Under the pieces are notes generated by a model. That model saw only the letters and a list, made by a program, of their open reading frames with translations. It did no database searches and was not told where the DNA came from. Below, piece after piece: positions 6,956 through 13,053 of a stretch of 21,256 bases of DNA. The DNA is taken from the IMG/VR virus record IMGVR_UViG_3300009164_000420, positions 1 to 21,256 of that record; one strand, 5' to 3'. Source of the DNA: a virus. Every line of letters starts with the position of its first letter. Position 1 is the first letter of the stretch. The translations under genes and the position numbers were made by a program.

Positions 6956-7065
6956 CATCTAACCTGTTTAAGGGTTATTACTTTTAATAATTCTAATCTC
7001 TTAACGATATTATCTAGATGTAGATCACAATTCGGCCCAGCAGGACAAAATTGTGATTGATGCAT
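6955..7065 (-). CDS. possible 36-residue small ORF
   Basis: The minus strand ATG at 7065 opens a frame reading MHQSQFCPAGPNCDLHLDNI, followed by a Lys/Leu/Val-rich helix-like second half, and ending at a TGA (6957-6955) that overlaps the ATG of a further 12-codon ORF. The composition is plausibly protein-like, with two cysteines flanking a Pro-Gly turn, but the ribosome binding site is weak (AGAG too far upstream) and no family is recognised. The 9-bp inverted repeat at 7024-7057 lies within it, so the pattern may reflect an RNA structure instead. Confidence 0.2.
   Translation of the reverse strand: MHQSQFCPAGPNCDLHLDNIVKRLELLKVITLKQVR
7024..7057. repeat. 9-bp inverted repeat with 16-base loop
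   Basis: ATCACAATT at 7024-7032 and AATTGTGAT at 7049-7057 are perfect reverse complements. No T-run follows on either strand, so it is not a canonical terminator. Confidence 0.5.
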
Positions 7066-7308
7066 TATCTGAGTGCTCTCTTCACACTAACTAAAAAAGA
7101 TTATGTATTGCTACACACGGAAGCGGTCATCCTGTACTCCCTACTTTAGATTCGATTATGACGGTACATTGCGCAAGCTCTAGTTAGCAAACTTGTCAAT
7201 GCATGGGTTGTATCTTTTTTACAGAGCCCAAATCTTTCAACGCCTTACGTTAGCGTCTGCCGTGTAGCGCCTAAGTCTGCGGGTGTTATTTCACACACAC
7301 TCAATAGG

Positions 7309-7326
7309 AATCGAGGTACCTCGATT
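7309..7326. repeat. 18-bp perfect palindrome AATCGAGGT/ACCTCGATT
   Basis: The 18 bases read the same on both strands without a spacer. It sits 27 bases beyond the stop codon of the nuclease gene. No T-run follows, so a binding site for a dimeric protein or a cruciform/RNA hairpin is as likely as a terminator. Confidence 0.55.
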
Positions 7327-7352
7327 AAACAAAGCTACGATGATATTGTGCC

Positions 7353-7874
7353 TTAGTGGCTGGATTCACATAATTGTTGTATTGTACTGACGTTAGCAGT
7401 CCAAAAGGTTTCAAAGTCTTGGATTATCCAGGGACCATAAGTGGGAGAGATATACGTGGTGTAATTGGAGTTTAGTGATAGACTTGGTGTCGGTTGAGTG
7501 GCTATAAAGCTGCCTTTGCGGCTGAACTTCATGATCAATACGTTAAAATCTTTGCTATCTGCAACTTCTAACAATTGGCCAAGCCACTTTTCTAGGATAG
7601 GAACTGATCCTTGATACAGTTGATGAAATGGGAAATCCGCATAGTTCTTTGCTTCTGCATTGAAACGGCCCCATGATGCTGGCGGAACAATGTCTCCTTT
7701 AAAACTTTTAATCTGACTTTCGTCAAGAGTGTCTTTTCTAAAAGAGTTTGTGCCTCCTATGTAAGCACCACTGTGCGGCGCACGAATAAAAGAAGCCGAA
7801 TGCTGGGCAGACAGAAATTTTGCTATCTGTAATTCCCAACTATTACCTTTTCTTTTACTTTTTGATCCGCTCAT
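7353..7874 (-). CDS. PD-(D/E)XK-type nuclease, possibly a junction resolvase
   Basis: A 173-residue protein with the signature of a restriction-endonuclease-like fold. An N-terminal basic start (KSKRKGNSWELQIAKFL) supplies a conserved Glu at residue 14, RAPHSGAYIGG follows at 31-41, GDIVPP gives Asp61, and NAEAKNY gives Glu74-Ala-Lys76, the E-x-K of the active site. Such enzymes cut DNA with a metal ion, and small phage members often act as Holliday junction resolvases or replication-associated endonucleases. It is encoded downstream of gp46/gp47, consistent with DNA recombination or packaging-related trimming. The ATG at 7874 has AAGG upstream. It has no resemblance that I can see to T4 gp49 (endonuclease VII). 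The exact substrate is unknown. Confidence 0.65.
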   Translation of the reverse strand: MSGSKSKRKGNSWELQIAKFLSAQHSASFIRAPHSGAYIGGTNSFRKDTLDESQIKSFKGDIVPPASWGRFNAEAKNYADFPFHQLYQGSVPILEKWLGQLLEVADSKDFNVLIMKFSRKGSFIATQPTPSLSLNSNYTTYISPTYGPWIIQDFETFWTANVSTIQQLCESSH

Positions 7875-7920
7875 TGAATGTTACCTTGTTTTATACTTAG
7901 TGTATATATCTGTCGTACGT

Positions 7921-8010
7921 AAAAAATTAACTACGTGCATGGTGGGTATTAAGTTTACCAGTTCTTAAGTATTATAATTATTATAGATGTTCGTCCACAC
8001 ACGTAGTTAA
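7921..8010 (-). terminator. Candidate rho-independent terminator after gp46
   Basis: On the minus strand TTAACTACGTG (8010-8000) pairs perfectly with CACGTAGTTAA (7937-7927), immediately followed by TTTTTT (7926-7921). The 62-base loop is unusually long but AT-rich with smaller internal pairing. The first arm overlaps the gp46 stop codon. This would end the gp55-gp47-gp46 transcript before the nuclease gene; the rest of the 132-base gap holds no gene. Confidence 0.45.
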
Positions 8011-9773
8011 ATCTCAACGTCAGATCCGTATGTAGTAAATCCGTTGCTCTTGGTAACACGCAAGATATTCTCTACTCGTGCTACCAATTCATCTCTGTGA
8101 CTCACTAACCATACGCTCTTTTTACTATCTCTGCTGATTTTCTTAAGGATAGCCAATGAACTTTCCATTCCACTGGAATCTAATCCTGAATCAACCAGCT
8201 CATCAACAAATAATAAATTGATCTTTTGGTATAGGCTTTCCCAAACATCACGGAATGCCCAGCTCAAGCTCAAAATCAATCTGTTGCGCTCGCCTCTGCT
8301 TAAATTGTCAAAGTCTAGGTCTCTGCCTAGTTCTGTGATACTCACAGTTAAATCATTTTGGAATGCCACCTGATGCGGCAATCCTATTTTTTCCAAGTAA
8401 TAGCTCAGTCTAGTATTCAAGTAATTTAAGTTTTGATCTATAATCTTCTTGCGAATGAAACTATCTTTGTTGGTTAATAGTTTTAACAAGAACTCCTCGT
8501 GGTCTCGAGTGCTAGTTAGTTGATTCATTAGATCATAATTGATTTCTTCTAGAGCAGTCTTGGTCATTTCTTCAATCTGCTCTGCATAAGGATCTGTTTC
8601 ATTTTGCTTGTTGGCTAAACTGACCTGCAGGTTGGCCAGGGTAGCACGATGCTCTACTGCATCTGCTTCGCGATCGTAGAATACTTGCGGTTGTGTACCC
8701 AACTCACCAACTTCGGCAACAGCTTTTGTTAGTTCTTGTGACTGTTCCGTAGTGGATGCAAGTTGTGCTTGTGCTTCGGTCAGTGCTTGTTTTTTATCTG
8801 TTAGCAATTGTTCTTGTCGGTCATTATGAAATGCTTGTCCACAGCTATGGCAAGAATGATTTTCTAATGCTGTGATTTCTTTTTCAATACGTTCAATGTC
8901 TTTTGTTTCGCGTTGCTGATCTAATGTGCATCTTTTAATTGCGGCTGTTAGATCGTTGATATCCTTACGCCGTTGATTGTAAATGTCCAACGCACGATGT
9001 GCCGCAATTTCAGCGTCAATGTCAATTTGATTCAATTGATCATACGCTAATTGCAGTTGATTGCATTCTTCTGTGTGTTTGTTAACCCACATTGTTTGCC
9101 TACGCCGTTGAGCCGCAATTTGTTCTTCGATGCGTTTGTTAGCATCTATAACTGCTTTGATACGGAATTCTTCTTGCTGTATGCCATCTTTGGAAGCACG
9201 TACACGTTCTTTGAGTACTTCTGCTTTTTCACTAAGCAAAGTAATGCCTAGCAATTGCTCAATGATTTCACGTTGCTCATTGGCTTTGAGACTCAAAAAC
9301 GGTTCTGTGTAGGTGTTTAGTGCAACAATGTGTTTGAACATGTTGTGGCTCATGCAAATCAGCCGTTCAATTTCTGATTGTGTTTCTCTACTGTCGCCTT
9401 GACTTTCGTCTGTGATTTCACGCTCAACATCTGCTACATAAAACTTCATTATGTTGGGCTTGCGACCACGTTCAATTTTGTAGTCAGTGCCATCCTTTTC
9501 AAAATCAACAGTGACCAACATGTTTTTGCCGTTGGTTCTATTGATCAAGTTATCTTTCTTGATGTTAGTTAATGCATTTCCGTAGAGAGCATAGCTCACT
9601 ATGTTTAGTAATGCACTTTTGCCTGTGCCATTACGTGCACCGCTATCATCTCCACCCAAGTCCAAGTTCTCACCTAGAATCAACGTTAGATCATTGCGAT
9701 CCAAGTTGACACTTTGTGTAACGTTGCCAATAGAAAGAAAGTTTCGAGCTGTAACAGATTTTATTTTAATCAT
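8007..9773 (-). CDS. 46: gp46 recombination endonuclease subunit (Rad50/SbcC-like ATPase)
   Basis: This 588-residue SMC-type ATPase partners gp47 in resecting DNA ends for recombination-dependent replication. Visible motifs in order: N-terminal Walker A GARNGTGKSALL (about 45-56); a long coiled-coil middle interrupted by the zinc hook CHSC (C308, C311); the ABC signature LSRGERNRL (about 491-499); Walker B INLLFVDELVDSGLD (about 528-542); and the switch His in WLVSHRDE (H559). The length is close to T4 gp46 (560). The start ATG overlaps the gp47 stop (TGATG), so the two are translationally coupled. The order gp55, gp47, gp46 matches that in T4, which carries further small genes between them. 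Confidence 0.96.
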   Translation of the reverse strand: MIKIKSVTARNFLSIGNVTQSVNLDRNDLTLILGENLDLGGDDSGARNGTGKSALLNIVSYALYGNALTNIKKDNLINRTNGKNMLVTVDFEKDGTDYKIERGRKPNIMKFYVADVEREITDESQGDSRETQSEIERLICMSHNMFKHIVALNTYTEPFLSLKANEQREIIEQLLGITLLSEKAEVLKERVRASKDGIQQEEFRIKAVIDANKRIEEQIAAQRRRQTMWVNKHTEECNQLQLAYDQLNQIDIDAEIAAHRALDIYNQRRKDINDLTAAIKRCTLDQQRETKDIERIEKEITALENHSCHSCGQAFHNDRQEQLLTDKKQALTEAQAQLASTTEQSQELTKAVAEVGELGTQPQVFYDREADAVEHRATLANLQVSLANKQNETDPYAEQIEEMTKTALEEINYDLMNQLTSTRDHEEFLLKLLTNKDSFIRKKIIDQNLNYLNTRLSYYLEKIGLPHQVAFQNDLTVSITELGRDLDFDNLSRGERNRLILSLSWAFRDVWESLYQKINLLFVDELVDSGLDSSGMESSLAILKKISRDSKKSVWLVSHRDELVARVENILRVTKSNGFTTYGSDVEI

Positions 9774-10789
9774 CAGAGGGTTTGATAAATTTCTAGTAGT
9801 ATTTTGTTATTGTATTGTTTGCTGTCAATGTTGGTCAATTGATTAGAAACAATTTGATCCACACTTTGGAAAGCAATGTTGCCTTGTGCAACCATGGAGT
9901 CTAAATCCACAGACGACTGCGGAATAAGTTTAATTTCCCTTAACCGATGGCTGGCCATGAATGTTTCTTTGATAAAGCTGGCTTCTTCGTAGCTGATGTC
10001 GATATCCAAGTTAATTCTGGCATGCATATTGAGTTTTAGCAATTGGTCAGGGCGATCTAGTACATTACTTAAATTGTACACACGATAAAGTGGTTGATCG
10101 GGCCAGGCATGATACTCCGGCTCCTTGCCCCACTCAAGAATCATAACACCACGCTCGTCATCGCCGGCATCTGCGTAGTTGTGAGGAAAGCAATTGCCAA
10201 TGTAAGTGATGTTCTTTTTAGTTTGGCGTTTGTGGAAATGCCCAGTGAATACGTGTTCAAAGTTATTGAAGTCTTCACGACGTACTTCACCGTGGTCGGG
10301 CATTTCTACCATGGCATTCATCATGTACCCAGGTAGTTCAAAGTGCCCAAACATGTACTTGCCTTTCAGCTTGGATATGCGTTTATGATCATCGCCGCAT
10401 AACCAAGGAGCAATAACCACGTCGCCGCTACTGAACCAATCGTTACATATGTGTACGTTTGGGAGGTGCCTTGCCCACTCCACACTCTGTATATCCCGTT
10501 TGTCGCGATAATACAAGTCGTGATTCCCAGGAATAAAATACACATCTCTAAAATTTGCATTCAAATGCTCCAATGCCCGTAGGCTATAATTTAAAGTGAC
10601 AATGTTGATGTTAGCTCTATTATTATGCCAATCGCCCAAGAACATGGCTGTTTCGCAACCTTGTTCTCGGGCTAATTCTGTAGCCCAACGAACAAAGTTT
10701 AAACAATCTTCGTTGTGCAATTGACTATTAGATTTAAGACCAAAATGTATATCAGTGAATATCGCGGCTTTTTTAAATAAGTTACTCAT
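9773..10789 (-). CDS. 47: gp47 recombination endonuclease subunit (Mre11/SbcD-like)
   Basis: This 338-residue calcineurin-type phosphoesterase is the nuclease subunit of the gp46/47 complex. Metal-ligand motifs are visible: FTDIHFG (Asp13, His15), FLGDWHNNR (Asp53), FIPGNHDL (Asn89, His90) and the later FGHFELPG and FTGHFHKR with further histidines. The length is the same as, or very close to, T4 gp47. It starts 47 bases after the gp55 stop, with no strong ribosome binding site, and its TGA overlaps the gp46 ATG. The complex generates 3' single-stranded ends for the phage recombinase, which in T4 feeds late replication. Confidence 0.96.
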   Translation of the reverse strand: MSNLFKKAAIFTDIHFGLKSNSQLHNEDCLNFVRWATELAREQGCETAMFLGDWHNNRANINIVTLNYSLRALEHLNANFRDVYFIPGNHDLYYRDKRDIQSVEWARHLPNVHICNDWFSSGDVVIAPWLCGDDHKRISKLKGKYMFGHFELPGYMMNAMVEMPDHGEVRREDFNNFEHVFTGHFHKRQTKKNITYIGNCFPHNYADAGDDERGVMILEWGKEPEYHAWPDQPLYRVYNLSNVLDRPDQLLKLNMHARINLDIDISYEEASFIKETFMASHRLREIKLIPQSSVDLDSMVAQGNIAFQSVDQIVSNQLTNIDSKQYNNKILLEIYQTL

Positions 10790-10836
10790 TAGAACAGTAT
10801 AGCAAATTTGTGTACAGTAAGTCTATCAATCTGGCT

Positions 10837-11718
10837 TTAATCGTGATCGCCATCACCGCCGTAATGTGCTCCTGAGCTCATGCCTTGGCGAGTGTAACTG
10901 GGATTAAAGTTATTCATTTCTAGTATATCATCACGTAAGTTTTGATTGCGTTTTTCAATATTCAAGACACGAGTAAAGCTATTAGTGATAGCGGCAGTAT
11001 AATACGCAAAAGGGTTCTGCGATTTTGACTCGTCAAATTGCAGTCCGATTTGGCTGAGTTGCAACAGGGCTTGGCTTCGCATTTCGTCATTGTAGGTGTA
11101 TCCTCTCCAGTTTGATCTTGTGGCATAACGTTCGCATAGTTTCATAAACATCAGGGCTAGCTTTTTAGTCATGGTGCCGTGTTCTCTGCACCACTCGCCT
11201 GTTTCTAAATCACCTCGCCAATGGCTTTTGCCTACACAGTAAGCATCGCCGCTGGCTGCGACTTTAAAGTGTTGAAATGGCGGAAAATTGCATTTCATGT
11301 ATTTTATTGTAGCGGCAGTGACTTTGACAGTTTCGTCATCATCATATTCGGTATGAGTGGCTTCTTCTTCGGCAGCGGCATCGGCAGCCTTTTTAGTGGC
11401 AACATCGTTAATGGGCACATGACTCCACATCATCACACGAAAGACCACATCTGTTGCAGGAACATCTGCCGCATCGATTAAGAATTCGTCTAGTTTATGC
11501 TTGCTACCTGTGGCATTGGCAGCTTCTAGTGCAAGTTTGGCCAAGCGTTCTGCCCGGTTACTACGTGCCAATTCTATGTTTTCTGCATTAATTTGCTCTG
11601 CGCTGTGTATAATAATGTCATAGTCACAGCAGTCAGGGGATGCATAGGTACAGTAGGTATTTTTGCTACGATGTATCTCCTTGAGAATGTCTTTGTTGTT
11701 TAAGTAATTGTGTTTAAT
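10837..11718 (-). CDS. 55: Late-transcription sigma factor gp55
   Basis: The C-terminal half (RSNWRGYTYNDEMRSQALLQ, FDESKSQNPFAYYTAAITNS, FTRVLNIEKRNQNLRDDI) clearly matches the sigma-region-2-like core of T4 gp55 (FSGYTQ..., NFDETKYKNPHAYITQ...). A start at the TTG at 11571 would give 244 residues, but the frame stays open upstream and encodes HNYLNNKDILKEI, matching T4 gp55 near its N-terminus (YNYVNNKELLQAI, from memory). I therefore extend it to an ATT at 11718, which has AAGGAG seven bases upstream, giving 293 residues. No ATG occurs in frame. The protein is longer than T4 gp55 (185) through an acidic/Cys-containing insert in the middle. It should direct RNA polymerase to the TATAAATA boxes seen in the window. 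The C-terminus (GGDGDHD) lacks the hydrophobic clamp-binding tail of T4. Confidence 0.9.
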   Translation of the reverse strand: MKHNYLNNKDILKEIHRSKNTYCTYASPDCCDYDIIIHSAEQINAENIELARSNRAERLAKLALEAANATGSKHKLDEFLIDAADVPATDVVFRVMMWSHVPINDVATKKAADAAAEEEATHTEYDDDETVKVTAATIKYMKCNFPPFQHFKVAASGDAYCVGKSHWRGDLETGEWCREHGTMTKKLALMFMKLCERYATRSNWRGYTYNDEMRSQALLQLSQIGLQFDESKSQNPFAYYTAAITNSFTRVLNIEKRNQNLRDDILEMNNFNPSYTRQGMSSGAHYGGDGDHD

Positions 11719-11725
11719 TTTTATT

Positions 11726-11731
11726 CTCCTT
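11726..11731 (-). promoter_or_regulatory. Ribosome binding site that favours an ATT start for gp55
   Basis: AAGGAG on the minus strand ends seven bases before ATT at 11718, the ideal spacing, and no ATG, GTG or CTG exists in frame between here and residue 50. The same bases also fall inside a 10-codon ATG ORF (11746-11714) in another frame, so its role as a true Shine-Dalgarno is uncertain. Confidence 0.45.
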
Positions 11732-11810
11732 GGCAGTTTCCTGCATCGTGTAGTTTAACATAACTGATATCTAAAAAGCAACCACGATAAACATACCACA
11801 TTTTGATTGT

Positions 11811-11818
11811 TATAAATA
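11811..11818 (+). promoter_or_regulatory. T4-type late promoter (exact consensus) for the baseplate operon
   Basis: TATAAATA, an exact match to the T4 late consensus. The predicted transcript start near 11825 precedes the ribosome binding site AGAGG and the ATG at 11836. It lies in the divergent 117-base gap between gp55 and the baseplate genes and probably drives the plus-strand cluster. Confidence 0.75.
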
Positions 11819-11835
11819 TACAAAAGAGGTATATT

Positions 11836-12750
11836 ATGGCATCTTGGTTCAATGAAATTGTTAACACAGCAGCCGGAACAGTGGTTGGTGCTGCCAATCA
11901 ACTCACTAGTTTCCTTAACCCCGGTATGGCTAGATTACGGGCCGCTGGATTGAATCCTGGCGGTGGCAGAGTGCTTGGTGGGCTTCTGGATCGTGCCAAT
12001 GTCAATTACAGCAACAGTATAACCAAAGATATTGCTAAAGATTGGCGAGTGCGTGTTAGCTCGAATTCTGAAGCATTACCGTATTCTGGTGTAATGTCTC
12101 CTTTGGGTTTGACACAGGGTGTTATATTTCCATATACTCCTCAAATTGCTGTAACTCATCAGGCAAACTATACTCCGCAAAAGTTTACACACAGTAACTA
12201 TCCTGCATTTTCATATGAAAACAGTGAAGTTCAAAGTATTCAAATAACTGCAGACTTCACAGTGCAAAATGGCAACGAAGCAGCCTACTTGCTAGCTTGT
12301 ATTTATTTTTTCCGCTCGTCTACAAAAATGTTTTTTGGTTCAGGTGACAAAGTGGGAAATCCGCCACCATTGGTATTCTTAGACGGATACGGCAGTCATT
12401 ACTTTCCGCATGTGCCCTGCCTAGTAACACAATTTTCTCACACTATGCCTGCGGATGTAGATTATTTAGAAACCAACGCACAACTGTCACAGGATGCTGT
12501 GGCAGGTGCAATAAACCAGACACCGTTGACTTCTAAATATGTTCAGAATGCCCAACGAGCATTGCAGGTTGGAGTTGGCGACGGCAGTGGAGGAGGTGGT
12601 GGCAATAATGGTAACTCGTCTACTAGAATTCCCACTGTCAGTCAGATCACAATAAGCCTACAACCAGTATACAGTAAAAAAGTAATTGCTGATAATTTTA
12701 GCCTTGAGAGATTTTCTCAAGGTGGACTAATTGATAAAGGATTCCTATAA
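11836..12750 (+). CDS. Baseplate tube initiator/cap protein, gp48/gp54-like
   Basis: A 304-residue protein from the ATG at 11836, which has AGAGG upstream. An in-frame ATG at 11803 is rejected because it lies before the late promoter box. The N-terminus (MASWFNEIVNTAAG) is Ala/Gly-rich; the middle (FPYTPQIAVTHQANYTPQ, then AFSYENSEVQSIQITADFTV) is beta-rich, like tail-tube-fold proteins; a Gly/Asn/Ser linker lies at about 250-264; the C-terminus (PTVSQITISLQPVYSKKVI) resembles the end of T4 gp48 (PSTFTLEITMREIITLNR). In T4, gp48 and gp54 cap the hub and start tube polymerisation. Position at the head of the baseplate operon fits. Whether it is gp48 or gp54 cannot be decided by eye. Confidence 0.55.
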   Translation: MASWFNEIVNTAAGTVVGAANQLTSFLNPGMARLRAAGLNPGGGRVLGGLLDRANVNYSNSITKDIAKDWRVRVSSNSEALPYSGVMSPLGLTQGVIFPYTPQIAVTHQANYTPQKFTHSNYPAFSYENSEVQSIQITADFTVQNGNEAAYLLACIYFFRSSTKMFFGSGDKVGNPPPLVFLDGYGSHYFPHVPCLVTQFSHTMPADVDYLETNAQLSQDAVAGAINQTPLTSKYVQNAQRALQVGVGDGSGGGGGNNGNSSTRIPTVSQITISLQPVYSKKVIADNFSLERFSQGGLIDKGFL

Positions 12751-13052
12751 TGGCTGCCGAGTACAATAAATTTAGTCCATACTATGAAACAGGTACGTTT
12801 GGTCCGTTCTTGGACATAATGGTCAATCGCCCTATTCCTAAAAATCCTCTTGATGTTGAATACAAAATTGACGCTGTGTATAGATATAGACCCGACATGC
12901 TGGCAGCTGACTTGTATGGGCACTCGTCGTTGTGGTGGGTGTTTGCAGCCAGAAACCCAAACGTTATTAAAGATCCAATTTTTGATTTCTTTCCTGGTCA
13001 AACAATTTATATTCCCAATAAACAAACATTGGTTGCCGCACTAGGAATATAA
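12750..13052 (+). CDS. 53: gp53-like baseplate wedge protein
   Basis: A 100-residue protein with the core YRYRPDMLAADLYGHSSLWW, VFAARNP and PGQTIYIPNK, which matches the T4 gp53 pattern (PRPEE...YG...LYWVL) and the LysM-like fold of equivalent proteins in contractile injection systems. gp53 clamps the wedges around the baseplate hub. It is about half the length of T4 gp53 (196), retaining the central domain and little else. Its ATG overlaps the preceding stop (TAATG) and the next gene starts one base after its stop, so it is translationally coupled within the operon. Confidence 0.75.
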   Translation: MAAEYNKFSPYYETGTFGPFLDIMVNRPIPKNPLDVEYKIDAVYRYRPDMLAADLYGHSSLWWVFAARNPNVIKDPIFDFFPGQTIYIPNKQTLVAALGI

Positions 13053-13053
13053 C

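Larger units (their letters stand above)
6862..7352. other. Convergent intergenic region, about 490 bases, no convincing gene
   Basis: Plus-strand transcription from the gp26-like gene and minus-strand transcription from the nuclease gene meet here. It holds the hairpin and terminator listed separately, a 9-bp inverted repeat ATCACAATT/AATTGTGAT (7024-7032 and 7049-7057), an 18-bp perfect palindrome at 7309-7326, and a few ORFs of 12-36 codons. I found no tRNA-like cloverleaf or T-loop box. A non-coding RNA or regulatory region is possible; I cannot assign a function. Confidence 0.6.

Noticed and set aside
7103-7183. 26-codon plus ORF (MYCYTRKRSS start) as a gene
   Set aside because: No ribosome binding site, lies beyond the terminator of the upstream unit, and is too short to judge; mentioned only within the region finding.
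6960-7350. tRNA or tmRNA gene in the convergent region
   Set aside because: No acceptor-stem pairing combined with a GGTTCRA-type T-loop could be found on either strand.
11803-11835. Upstream ATG at 11803 as the start of the gp48/gp54-like gene
   Set aside because: It lies before the exact late promoter box at 11811-11818 and has no ribosome binding site; the ATG at 11836 has AGAGG at good spacing.
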